Of a DNA stretch of 64,000 nucleotides, positions 31,037 to 42,900 are shown piece after piece. Each line of letters opens with the position of its first letter. Position 1 is the stretch's first letter. The notes beneath the pieces are model-generated. The model had not been told where the DNA came from and ran no database searches. It saw only the letters and a program-made list of their open reading frames with translations. The position numbers were made by a program, and so were the translations under genes. The stretch lies in the NCBI GenBank assembly GCA_964036045.1, contig OZ038385.1:61289919-61353918 (forward strand), read 5' to 3'. Source of the stretch: Eutreptiella sp. 'Long Island Sound 2002'. Its lineage: Eukaryota > Euglenozoa > Euglenophyceae > Eutreptiales > Eutreptiaceae.

Positions 31037-34000
31037 GTCCAGTAATCCAGAGTTCCAGCAGGTCGACGACGGCGAGGACGACAAGCAGAAGCTTGGCCAG
31101 CGTACGCTGTTCAAGTAAAGTGAGGTCCTTGCTTGAAATTATTGAAAAGTTCAAGAAACTTTCAAGTCTTGAAGGTATACTTCCTCGTACCTCAAAAAGA
31201 AGCTTCAAATATAATCGAAACTCGAAGAGCGCAGCTCCAGGCGCGCTGAAGCGACGGTGAGCGACGCCAGAGGCTGCAGCACACTTCGAAAAGACGCCTA
31301 GAGCCTTTTTTTCAATGCGTTTGGTGAAGATTTTGAAGGATTTTATCGTAACAAGAAGTTCCAAAAAAGTGGTGAACTTGGACTACACAAAGCGCTTCGC
31401 CAGAGCTTCAGCGACGACGACGACGACCTCTACGACGACGACGTCTTGCGGGAGCGCTGTCAGCGAGGCTCTGGAGGCTCTCTTGAGCCTCATGGAGGCC
31501 TAGGGCTATTCATTGTGTCGCTCTTGTTTGCTCCTCTTTGCATACTTGTTGAATTGATTTGTAAAGGCTTTGCTTCCCCTTGCTTACGGTCCGACAAGTG
31601 ACCCTATGTCAAGGGAAGGGACTAACGCGACGGTCGGTGACTATAAATCCCAACCCCAGTCACTGTGTACCTTCATGGAAGTCCAAAAGCTTTGAATTCT
31701 TTCACATTTCTTCAATCTCTCTGATGTTCCAAAAGGCCAAAAATGTCGAAAATGGCCTAATACATTTGACGCATAACTACGCGCCACTGCGCTGAATCGC
31801 GCTAACGAAAGCGCTATTGTAAAGTAGAGAGTGCTGGCTTCAAAATGCGACTCTCAATTTGTCTCAACGTTCCAAAAGCTTTTTTTTGTGATTTTTCCAA
31901 GATGACCCATGAATCACCTTTTGCCGAAACCCTCTAAAACACTCAAAAATGACAGTTGGTGTTTTATGCATATCTTCGCGCCACTGCGCTGAAAAAATTA
32001 GAACTAAGTATTTTTTGAAAGTAGATGGTCGTACGCCCCTAGCTCCCACTTCACCCTGTTGGACTATCATTTTCTTTCTCTTAACATCTCCAACAAAGTC
32101 ACTCATGAACCACACCCCAAAAACCCCTCAAAAGTGCCTTTTGTGCTTCCTTCGTATCCCGCAGAGAAAAAAGGTTTGAGGTTCAACATTATTTTTCTAA
32201 ACAACACTGAGGTACGTGCTTTCTAACCCTGAGTTGTTTTTATTTTCAGAAAATAAGAATGGCTATGGTAAAATTGCAGCAATTTACCACGCAAACAACT
32301 TGGTGAAAAATCATGCAAAATGGTTTTGGAGGTTTAATCATTTCTCTGAGACCCTGGTGAGTTTCAACCTGAACCAAGGTGTTTTGTGAACACTGGAGTA
32401 TGAAGTTTACGACAGATGTTGAGTGTGAATTTCTATGGTAATGAATAGATTTTTCCCATGTTGGTCAACGTAGTGCATGAAAGCATGTTTTCAATTTTTG
32501 TGTTCATGATGCTACAAGAAAAAGGCCATTCTCAGAGCCTATGGTGAGTTGGACAGTCATCAAAGCTGTTTTGGAAAGGTAATGGTGTCTAGTTTGCAGA
32601 TATCGAATAATTGGATTTTATTGAAAATGGGATTACAGTGAAAAGGTTCAATCCCCTTATGCTTTTTTGATGGTTTATCAGCATGTGTGTCAGGTGAGAT
32701 TCATGTGTCTCCCCCCAACTTCTATTTCTCTGAGCCTATGATGAGTTGGGGCAACATCAAATATGTTTCGAGAGCATAGTGCAGAAAAGTGGTGCAGAAG
32801 TTGGGCATTTTCAACAAAAAACAGGTTTTTTGACATGAAATTTTTCTAAACCATTCCTTAATATCTGGTTTTCTAACCTTGAATCATCGTATGATATTGC
32901 AGTTTGTGATTGTTTGCATCAGTTTTGATTCAGTCTAACTAGGCTTAGCCTAGGTAGACAGGTAGATACCTTAGAATTACTTAGACACATAGTAAATAGT
33001 GAAACATTTTGTTGTCTTTTTCGGCCACAAAACAAACTTGGCCACAACCATTAACAGACCGTTTGCATCCGCCACATTCACCGTCTAAGCCTTTCCCTTC
33101 GACTCCCCAGTCTGAGTGGCTCAGTTCGGCTGGCCCGTTGTCATGGGGACAAAGAAGGCGTGGGGCTTGTTGCCACCAGGGAGTAGGGAGGCGATTGAGG
33201 GGTGTGAGCGGACAGCGGAAAGAAGACTCAATGCAGGAGCACCCAAGTGAAACATTAAAAGACCGCACTCAACCAAACCATTGGCATTGACCTCTCTCGG
33301 GGTCCTTGTGACCATTCCTCGATGAGAGAGGTTGGTGGTGGCAACTGGTCGCGGAAGAAGCTTGCAAAATTTCCTTACTCTTACTTACTTACTTACTCTA
33401 GCTAGCTAGCTAACTATCTAGTGTAGGGGGTGCATTGATTTTATGGTATTGCCCTAATGCTAACGGTTGTGTATGCAACTTAATGTCTCCGGTCCTCCCC
33501 CTGTAGGACAGGGTGGTGAGGAGAAGTGCCGCAAGGCGCTGGTACTGTAGTAGAGGTATCCATTCCAGTAGGTGCAGGCCGGAATGTTAGCGTGCAATGC
33601 GATTTAACTGATTTTCATCTCTTTACTCAAGTACCTGACACAGTTCAATGTAGTTCTGAGCACGGTCCGTGCCCTCTCATGGGTTCCAGAGACTCTGCAT
33701 AGACTACATGACCTCTGGTCACGGTCCGCCACTCATGCGTGTGCTGAGACCCTTTCCGGACGCCTGAATTTGTCAAGTTATTTCATTTGAGCACAATTGC
33801 ATTTGAGCTAGGAAGTGATTTGTCCTCATTTCACTCTACAGTGCATCTCATCCCTCACTGCATGGCCGTCATGGCAAGCGTTTGACTAGTGACGTATTCT
33901 ACTCTCCATTCAGATTGCATTTCATTCATTTCGTTCAGAAAGGTCACTCATTCATTGCATTTGACTTTGCAAATCTTACATTTCATACTTATTGCATTAC

Positions 34001-36225
34001 TTCCTTGTTGCAAGGGCTTGCCCATACCGCTCAACATGCAATATGGTCCGTAATTGATCTGCCCTACGTAGTTCTATGAGCACCTCTTGCTCAATAGACC
34101 CCGAGTTTTGGATCGCAGCAACGAACAATCAATTCGTATCCACTCAACTTTTGTTGATTAACTGCAAGTTGTGAGGAATGAATCTCTTTTCCAACCCTCG
34201 CAATCATTGACCTAGGTCATTTGGTCTGAAGAGCTGGTTTATCCTCAAATTTGCTACCGAACAACTACGTGTACGTTCTGCTTCGTTAACTTTCGCTAGA
34301 TTGCCTGGTACAGCCTCAATTACTTGGTTTGAGAGTGCTCAATTGAGTGTTCGTAGTCTACAGTATCACATTCTCTATCCCCCCGACCAGACCATCAGCA
34401 TGACAGACTTACTTGGATTTTTCACACATTCCCTCCTTCATCACACTACACGTACAACACACACACAAACACATACCATTAGTCATTTGATTATTCCATT
34501 TGTTCTCCTTGGATATCACACTCTGAGGAATTGCTGTACTACCACATCCATCAAAATTTTGCCCACGAGCCAATTTCTAAGTCATTTCCCTCCTGTAGAT
34601 AGTCAGTGTCCGCTTACAGGAGCCGGCATTGGTCTCACCCCGCCACGTGTTTGTTGTGTAACACAAGTGAACAGGTTTAAGCTTGGTCACTTAGCCTGTG
34701 ACCTGGCTAATGGATTCCGCGATGTGTTAGTGAAAAGCCCTACGCCGGTAGCCACCGAGACCAGCGATGCACTACGGTAGGCTCATTAAAAAGGATTTTC
34801 GAAAGGTATCGAAAGCCTACAGTAATGGCCTTCTACCCTCGCGCGGGTAGATAAGTACTTTCCCTGCAGTGGAATAGACCCCTTCTCCTGCGGTAGAGAT
34901 AGATGACGGAGTTAAGCTCCAAGCGGATAGCCTGAATCCTGAAATTCAGTTGAGCGGAATTCACTCGTCATGTAGGAAGACAGGCCCCCGCACGGATGGC
35001 TTTGTACAACCATCTGCTGGGCATGGGGCTCTCCGTAATTGGTCTTCCCGTAAGGTACAGAACACACTTTAACGACGATAGCATTTTTCGGAGATTTACT
35101 ACTTCTACTTGTCTCAGACAACTTGACAATGATACCTTTCGCGTATGAGGCAGTGGCGACCCTCCAGTCGTGTAGGATATCCGTTGGCTCGCACTAGAGC
35201 TGAACGGCGTTCCATGAAACATCCGACCTTTCAACTTTTTTCACTTATTACTTACCTACTTCGTTTCCAACCAACCCTAGGAGACCAACCCACCCCTACC
35301 CGTAAACCCAACCCCTACATGCACACATACAGTTCATTGGTTTTGTCATCTTTAGCACCCTGTCACAACCCATACATCTTCTTTCTCTGAATTTACATGA
35401 GGAACACACTTCTACATTTTCACTTTTTTGTCGAATTATTTGCTTTGGTAATTTAAGTCATTTGGGACATGTCCACACAAATCAGAATTCCCGCCAGCTT
35501 CATATCTCATTAGATTCCTGTGGGCTATGTCCTACTGAGGATCATGGTACATAATGCTGTATGTAACCCAATAGGATCGCGATGCATATCGCTTCATGCT
35601 GCCGTGATGGAATATTGATTCTTTTGTACATGATTTCTAGGCATGTTAGGTTTCTGATGTTTCAGCTTTGTTTTTTAGAGACAGCCAGAAAGTATGAGTA
35701 AGGTTGGTAATGACGGACTATATCATTCAACGTTTTTTTGGTTGAAGTATTAGTATAAATCCCCGTACCCTCAGACGGATCGATCCCCATGGCCGGGATA
35801 AGAAAGAGCAGATCCGGGTCAGATGCGTTGACGCCTTCAATGTGACTGCCACCCCCCACCCTTTGAGATGCGCTTTGAGACTACCCGCTAAACTAATCAA
35901 CAGTTAGTCATTACTGATGCTGCCTCGCTTTTTCTGTCCATGTAATGCAGGCCACGAAACCCATTGCATCAAATGGGTACCAATGCATCCATTGCATTAG
36001 GTAGCCACATGTAACGCGTCCGTTGAGTAAGGTGGTATATCCTCTCTTTGGATGATGAAGAACAGCCTGTCAATAGACAGCTTGGGCAGAGCTTGAATTT
36101 CCAGTTTAACCCCACATGTTGCTTTTCATTCTCAATTGTGATTGATTTTCCATATAGCTCATTGTAATTTATACGTCTACATCCAGGTGCCTTACCCTTA
36201 CCCTCATTGTTTACCTGGAAGTAGG
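31037..36225. other. Element C internal region, non-coding
   Basis: A/T-richer DNA with no retroelement domains and no open frame above about 160 codons that looks like protein. It contains (GAC)n-like sequence near 31,412-31,440 and a TTAC/GCTA microsatellite near 33,380-33,425. It ends in a GTAGGTAGGTAGG run at the border with segment R. Confidence 0.7.
33376..33425. repeat. Microsatellite (TTAC)n/(AGCT)n
   Basis: Short tandem TTAC units followed by CTAGCTAGCTAG. Confidence 0.8.
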
Positions 36226-36370
36226 TAGGTAGGTGCACTCGGTCGTGGCGTCGCCCCTGTGACGAACAGGAAGAGGCTCCGCGCATGAAGAGGGGAGGTG
36301 GCTTACATCCCGCTAGACCTGACTGGTGGCTCCCAACAAAGCGGCGCCGGGCAACACCAGGAGGGCTGAT

Positions 36371-39045
36371 CGCCGCCAGCGTGACGTGCTTGTCTCGCCG
36401 GGAGGGTGTGCCCCCGTGCTTGCGCACGTCCCCTCCTTTGGGCGGAACCCTAGTGGTTCACCGGACTTCCTGGCGTATCCCGTTCCCAAGGTATGGATGC
36501 ATGTTCTTGGTACTTGGGTTCCGAGGCGCTTGTGTGTCGCACGCTCCGCCTCGAGTCCCAAAGCAGCGCAGGCCTGAGGATGCAGCCTTACACCCGGGCT
36601 CCAGATCTCGTTTCGCCGGCTCACCCCGGGCACCCTGCCTCAGTGCCCGGGCTATGGAACCTGGGTTTCCTACTGTTGTGTGGCGCTTGTGTTTGGGTCT
36701 GGGTTGTGCTTGGGCTCCGGTTTCGGCTGCGCCCCGCCACTCCTGGCTGGGGTGATGGGGTGTCTGTGTGTTTGCGTGCGCGCTCCGCTTGTACCCCGCC
36801 ATTCCTGGCTGGGGTGTGCGCTGTGGGTGTGTGTGCTTGGGCTCGGGTCTCAGCTGCGCCCCGCCACTCCTGGCTGGGGTGTTCGGGCCTTTCTGTGCTT
36901 GTGTGCCCGCTCCGCTTGTACCCCGCCACTCCTGGCTGGGGTGTGCTGTGTGGGTGTGTGTGCTTGGGCTCGGGTTTCAGCTGCGCCCCGCCACTCCTAG
37001 CTGGGGTGTTGGGGTGTGTGTGTGCTTGTGTGCGCACTCCTTTTGTACCCAGTCTCTCCTGGCTGGGGTGTGCGTTGTGGGTGTGTGTGCTTGGACTTGG
37101 GTTTCAGCTGCGCCCCGCCACTCCTAGCTGGGGTTTTGGGGTGTGCATGTGTTTGTGTGCCCGCTCCGCTTGTACCCCGCCACTCCTGGCTGGAGTATGC
37201 GGTGTGGGCGTGTGTGCTTGGGCTCGGGTTTCGGCTGCGCCCCGCCACTCCTGGCTGGGGTGTGCGGTGTGGGTATGTGTGCTTGGGCTCGGGTTTCGGC
37301 TGCTCCCCGCCACTCCTGGCTGGGGTGTTGGGGTGTGTGCGTGTTTGTGTGCGCGCTCCGCTTGTACCCCGCCACTCCTGGCTGGGGTGTGCGGTGTGGG
37401 CGTGTGTGCTTGGGCTCGGTTTTCGGCTGCGCCCCGCCACTCCTGGCTGGGGTGTGCGGTGTGGGTGTGTGTGCTTGGGCTCGGTTTTCGGCTGCGCCCC
37501 GCCACTCCTGGCTGGGATGTGCGGTGTGGGTGTGTGTGCTCGGGCTCGGGTTTCGGCTGCGCCCCGCCACTCCTGGCTGGGGTGTTGGGGTGTGCGAGTT
37601 TGTGTGCGCGCTTCGCTTGTACCCCCCCACTCCTGGCTGGGGTGTGCGGTGTGGGTGTGTGTGCTTGGGCTCGGTTTTCGGCTGCGCCCTGCCACTCCTG
37701 GCTGGGGGGCTGGTCGCCGCCAGCGTGACGTGCTTGTCTCGCCGGGAGGGTGTGCCCCTGTGCTTGCGCACGTCCCCTCCTTTGGGCGGAACCCTAGTGG
37801 TTCACCGGACTTCCTGGCGTATCCCGTTCCCAAGGTATGGATGCATGTTCTTGGTACTGGGGTTCCGAGGCGCTTGTGTGTCGCACGCTCCGCCTCGAGT
37901 CCCAAAGCAGCGCAGGCCTTAGGATGCAGCCTTACACCCGGGCTCCAGATCTCGTTTCGCCGGCTCACCCCGGGCACCCTGCCTCAGTGCCCGGGCTATG
38001 GAACCTGGGTTTCCTACTGTTGTGTGGCGCTTGTGTTTGGGTCTGGGTTGTGCTTGGGCTCCGGTTTCGGCTGCGCCCCGCCACTCCTGGCTGGGGTGAT
38101 GGGGTGTCTGTGTGTTTGCGTGCGCGCTCCGCTTGTACCCCGCCATTCCTGGCTGGGGTGTGCGCTGTGGGTGTGTGTGCTTGGGCTCGGGTCTCAGCTG
38201 CGCCCCGCCACTCCTGGCTGGGGTGTTCGGGCCTTTCTGTGCTTCTGTGCCCGCTCCGCTTGTACCCCGCCACTCCTGGCTGGGGTGTGCTGTGTGGGTG
38301 TGTGTGCTTGGGCTCGGGTTTCGGCTGCGCCCCGCCACTCCTGGCTGGGGTGTTGGGGTGTGTGTGTGCTTGTGTGCGCACTCCTTTTGTACCCAGTCTC
38401 TCCTGGCTGGGGTGTGCGGTGTGGGTGTGTGTGCTTGGACTTGGATTTCAGCTGCGCCCCGCCACTCCTAGCTGGGGTGTTGGGGTGTGCGTGTGTTTGT
38501 GTGCCCGCTCCGCTTGTACCCCGCCACTCCTGGCTGGAGTATGCGGTGTGGGCGTGTGTGCTTGGGCTCGGGTTTCGGCTGCGCCCCGCCACTCCTGGCT
38601 GAGGTGTGCGGTGTGGGTGTGTGTGCTTGGGCTCGGGTTTCGGCTGCGCCCCGCCACTCCTGGCTGGGGTGTTGGGGTGTGTGCGTGTTTGTGTGCGCGC
38701 TCCGCTTGTACCCCGCCACTCCTGGCTGGGGTGTGCGGTGTGGGTGTGTGTGCTTGGGCTCGGTTTTCGTTTGCGCCCCGCCACTCCTGGCTGGGGTGTG
38801 CGGTGTGGGTGTGTGTGCTTGGGCTCGGTTTTCGGCTGCGCCCCGCCACTCCTGGCTGGGATGTGCGGTGTGGGTGTGTGTGCTCGGGCTCGGGTTTCGG
38901 CTGCGCCCCGCCACTCCTGGCTTGGGTGTTGTGGTGTGCGAGTTTGTGTGCGCGCTCCGCTTGTACCCCCCCACTCCTGGCTGGGGTGTGCGGTGTGGGT
39001 GTGTGTGCTTGGGCTCGGTTTTCGGCTGCGCCCTGCCACTCCTGG
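36371..39045 (+). repeat. Two tandem copies of a 1,344-bp unit
   Basis: The sequence from CGCCGCCAGCGTGACG at 36,371 starts again at 37,715. It is nearly identical through the head segment and into the array, until the copies part near 39,045 (GGACAGGCC). This is a recent segmental duplication inside R, each unit comprising head plus array. Confidence 0.88.
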
Positions 39046-40352
39046 ACAGGCCGTGCGGTGTGGAAGGGTGTGCTTGGGCTCGGGTTTCGGCTGCGCCCCG
39101 CCACTCCTGGCTGGGTGTTGGGGTGTGTGTTTGCTTGTGTGTGGGCTCCGCTTGTCCCCCGCCACTCCTGCCTGAGGTGTGCGGTGTGGGTGTGTGTGCT
39201 TGGGCTCGGATTTCGCCTGCGCCCCGCCACTCCTGGATCGGGTGTTGGGGTGTACGTGTTTATGTGCGCGCTCCGCTTGTACCCCGCCACTCCTGGCTGG
39301 AGTGTGCGGTGTGGGCGTGTGTGCTTGGGCTCGGGTTTCGGCTGCGCCCCGCCACTCCTGGCTGGGGTGTGCGGTGTGGGTGTGTGTGCTTCGGCTCGGG
39401 TTTCGGCTGCGCACCGCCACTTCTGGCTGGTGTGTTGGGGTGTGTGTGTGCTTGTGTGTGCGCTCCGCTTGTACCCCCCCACTCCTGGCTGGGGTGTCCG
39501 GTGTGGGTGTGTGTGCTAGGGCTCGTGTTCTGGCTGGGCCCCGCCTCTCCTGGCTGGGGTGTTGGGGTGTGCGTGTTTGTGTGTGCGCTCCGCTTGTACC
39601 CCACCACTCCTGGCTGGGGTGTGCCTGCTTTGGCTCGGGTTTTGGATGCGCCCCGCCACTCCTGGCTGGGGTGTTTGGGTGTGCGTGTCATTGTTTGCGC
39701 GCTCCGCTTGTACCCCGCCACTCCTGGCTGGGGTGTGCGGTGTGCGTGTGTGTGCTCAGGCTCGGGTTTTGGCTGCACCCCGCCACTCCTGGCTGGCGTG
39801 TTGGGGTTTGTGTGTGTTTGTGTGCACGCTCCGCTTGTACCCCCCCACTCCTGGCTGGGGTGTGCGGTCTGGGTGTGTGTGCTAGGGCTCGTTTTTTGGC
39901 TGGGCCCCGCCTCTCCTGGCTGGGGTGTTGGGGTGTGCGTGTTTGTGTGTGCGCTCCGCTTGTACCCCACCGCTCCTGGCTGGGGTGTGCGTGCTTTGGC
40001 TCGGGTTTTGGTTGCGCCCCGCCACTCCTGGCCGGGGTGTTTGGGTGTGCGTGTGATTGTGTGCGCGCTGCGCTTGTACCCCGCCACTCCTGGCTGGGTT
40101 GTGCGGTGTGGGTGTGTGTGCTCAGGCTCGGGTCTCGGCTGCGCCCCGCCACTCCTGGCTGGGGTGTTGGGGTTTGTGTGTGTTTGTGTGCGCGCTCCGC
40201 TTGTACCCCGCCACTCCTGGCTGGGGTGTGCGGTGTAGGTGTGTGCGCTTGGGCTCGGGTTTCGGTTGCGCCCCGCCACTCCTGGCTGGGGTGTCGGGGT
40301 GTGTGTGTGCCTGTGTGCGCGCCCCGCTTGTACCCCGCCACTCCTGGCTGCG
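36732..40352 (+). repeat. Minisatellite array, GCCACTCCTGGC core (array 2)
   Basis: More than 50 copies of CCCCGCCACTCCTGGCTGGGG and variants, one about every 62-65 bp. Two spacer types recur: one with GTGTGCTTGGGCTCGGGTTT (65-bp unit) and one with GCGCGCTCCGCTTGTA (62-bp unit). The core is far better conserved than the spacers. It is interrupted once by the duplicated head segment (37,711-38,070). Confidence 0.9.
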
Positions 40353-41150
40353 GTTTGTGGTGTGCGGGTTGGGTGTTGCCTGGCACCCGTTCCGGTGCCG
40401 TGGTTTCTTGCGTGTTGTGCTCGCTGCCCGGGTTTGCGGCACCCGGTGGCCATTGTTGCTTGGCATCTGTCCTTGTGCCTTGGTTGTGGCCGGCGGCGTG
40501 CCTCTCTGGCGTGCCTGGTGGCCCCGCGGGGTGCGCCGCGCCTCGTCTGGTCCGGTCGCTCTCGGTGCTTCGGTCGGCTTTCCTGACGCCGTTGTGCCTT
40601 TCCCCAGCCCGGGGGCTTGCGCCTCCGGCTTTACTGGTTGGCTGCGCGGGGCACGCAGAGGCCGGCCGAGAACCGGGCTCATTGTGCCTGCCGCTGGCCC
40701 CTGCCGAGGCTGCGGCGCTGGGCTTGCTCCGCGTCGTACCCGTTCGGGGCCCCGCTATGGGGTTGTCCCTGGCGGGTCCCTCTGGCGTCGGTCTTGGGCT
40801 GCGTGCGCTGCGGTGGTTTGCGTGTGTGGACCCGGTCACTGACGCATCCGGTTTCCCGTACCGTCCGTCGTTCGTTGTTTGCCTGAAGATTTAGGTTATC
40901 ATTGTACATACTTTGTAAGCTAGCATTTTGCTTAGTGTTTCTCATGTTTCATTTTGAGCCCTACCATACCCAAGACTTAGGAACTTTACCCTCTTTGGTG
41001 GAGATACATCTTTACCTCTAGGAAGGGGGTAGTAAGACACTACATTAGACACTCAGAACATTCGATATGAGCATTCCCTATGCCCATATCCCTCCTCATG
41101 TTAGATTATCAGCTTGTGATGAACATTCTTAGTGAATGTGCAAGAAGCTT

Positions 41151-41160
41151 AGGAAGGGGG
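41151..41160 (+). other. Element C polypurine tract
   Basis: AGGAAGGGGG immediately before the 3' LTR start TGTAATA. Confidence 0.6.
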
Positions 41161-41848
41161 TGTAATAAGTCAGGGCATTTGGGCCTCTCAGAAGCTTTCT
41201 GGAGGATCCCTACTAGACCTCTCAAAGCTTCAAGATCCTAGAACACTAGGATATTTGCTCATATTTGGCTTATATTCCAAGCCTATAGCTTACTGCTAGA
41301 GTCTACTGCTCTTAGGTACACTGCAGAGAGCGGAGATCTAGGATACATTAGTAGCCATACAAGAATAATCACATTCCATATGCTTATAATGTGATTTAAT
41401 CATGTTTTATAGAATTTTAGAAGGTTCTAATGTATTAGAAGCTATTTTGAAGCTATATCGAAGCTTCAGATGGCCTGTCGTGACTGTCGCCGTCTTTTGT
41501 CGGCGACAGCTATTTACGTAATGTTGACAAGGCCTGTGATAAGATAGAGTACTCAGAAAGTTGTTGAAATGTGGGTTTTATGGCCTTTTTAATGAGAATT
41601 TATTGTTACATCAATTTTCTTGTTATTTAGGCATGTGAACTCGTATTACTGGACCAGCCAGTTGGTCCAGCTCAATGTTCGTTCACGACTTAGTCTTCTT
41701 GCTGTTGCCTACTTTGTACTTGCCAAGAGAATCAAATGAGATGGAGAAATTCATTTAAAACAATTTGTTTTTGAAGTGCAAGACAAGAACAAAAGGGTTT
41801 ACAGTGCACCCTAAGTAAGTTGGCAATACTAAGTACAAGCACAATACA
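41161..41848 (+). repeat. Element C 3' LTR
   Basis: 688 bp, TGTAATA...ACAATACA, followed by the target duplication AACTG. The hairpin CTGTCGCCG/CGGCGACAG lies at 41,484-41,509. Confidence 0.93.
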
Positions 41849-42789
41849 AACTGCCCTGATGTAATGACCTTGGGAAGCGGACGATCATCGGTGGCTTTCT
41901 ACTCCAGGGGGGAATGACAAGCAAGGTGTTATGAAGCAAGTTGTCTCCACCCTCCTTGGGGACAAGCGTGCCCACGGTTAGGACTCCTGACTGGTCCAGA
42001 CCCATGGGGTTCTACCCTTCCTTACAGGGTTACCTTACCCCTAAGTGTGCTACGTATGTCTGTATGTGTCTGACTTCACTCCCCGGCGTGGCTCCCGGAG
42101 ACAGGGCTTCGCTGACGTCGGACCGAAGGTCCTAATCAGGTACTATTACCACTCCTATGGCGCCCAGTTTCTGTGCTGGCGCCTATCCTCCCGGGAAGAC
42201 GGCAAAAGCCCTACCTACTAGAGCGGAGGGGTGGCCAAGTGTGCTAAGGGCATGCAAAACGCCCATTCTTCTAAAGGCCAAAAGCTAACGCACTCCCCTG
42301 CCCACGAGGAAAAGCACATGGGACAGGAGACACCACTACACAACACTCACTAACGCCAGCAGCAGCCTTCGAAGACAGGGTGAGCACAACCGCACTCGGT
42401 CCCTCCCAGGCTTGCTGACCCTAACCCCTACACACACTACTGGGTGGCCATGACAAAGAGGTCTTCGGCCCTTGTGGCTCTCCTGTGAAATTCCAAGAGA
42501 ATGCAGCACCGCTAGGCAACTGTGGCCTGCCAGGAACGCCCTCGCGGGTTTCCCTGACAGGGCTTAGAGGGAAGTAGTGCCGTGTGCACAGCGTGTAGTA
42601 AGGGCTGTCCATAAAGAAGGTGTTCTCTGACCCAATTTGTTTGTGTGATCTGCGCCCCTTTTAGCTTGGGCAGAAAAATCCAAAGTTGCCAAAGGCAACT
42701 GCTGCTGCACCAATCACCCTGACCTTGCCCACCTGTAAACAGACGCGGATGAGAGGTGGTTAGCGGCTGAGGAGCCAAAGCAGCCTCCA

Positions 42790-42824
42790 CGTATTATACG
42801 CTTCTCAGGCTGACCTATAATACG
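42790..42824 (+). other. AT hairpin in A 3' non-coding region
   Basis: CGTATTATA (42,790-42,798) pairs perfectly with TATAATACG (42,816-42,824). It is shared with element B at 20,133-20,167. Confidence 0.75.
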
Positions 42825-42860
42825 CTGTCCTCTAACCAGGCCGCAAGCAAGCAAGCTTAA

Positions 42861-42900
42861 GGACTCCGCCCGTTCTCTTGTAGAACGTAGGGCGGAGCCC
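42861..42900 (+). other. GC hairpin in A 3' non-coding region
   Basis: GGACTCCGCCC and GTTCT pair with AGAAC and GGGCGGAGCCC around a CTTGT loop. In element B the matching stem reads CTCCTC/GAGGAG where A has CTCCGC/GCGGAG, a base change on both strands that keeps pairing. Confidence 0.75.

Larger units (their letters stand above)
36226..40879 (+). repeat. Segment R in element C
   Basis: A GC- and GT-rich segment whose two ends and middle recur in inverted orientation at 47,027-49,117. It has a complex head (36,226-36,730, including TGTGACGAACAGGAAGAGG), a large minisatellite middle, and a complex tail (40,353-40,879, ending TTTCCCGTACCGTCC). The homology stops at GGTAGGTGCACTCGG on the left and near CGTACCG on the right. 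This suggests a discrete unit with a variable array. No protein is coded: the long open frames (500 codons and more) are repeat translations. Confidence 0.8.
30349..41848 (+). mobile_element. Element C: non-coding LTR element (LARD-like) inserted in A
   Basis: 11,500 bp bounded by two 688-bp LTRs that start TGTAATA and end ACAATACA, flanked by the perfect 5-bp duplication AACTG (30,344-30,348 and 41,849-41,853). About 10.1 kb lies inside without any recognisable gag or pol. It holds about 5.2 kb of unique-looking DNA and 4.65 kb of G/T-rich satellite segment R. A purine tract AGGAAGGGGG lies directly before the 3' LTR. Long, LTR-bounded and non-coding fits a large retrotransposon derivative mobilised in trans. 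The orientation is taken from the purine tract. Confidence 0.9.

Noticed and set aside
36732-40352. Regularly spaced short repeat resembling a CRISPR array
   Set aside because: The spacers are themselves repeated in two types and the context is a eukaryotic retroelement, with no cas genes.
36493-40894. Open frames of 400-580 codons on both strands
   Set aside because: They are translations of the 62/65-bp minisatellite in frames free of stops. They repeat the same short words and show no domain.
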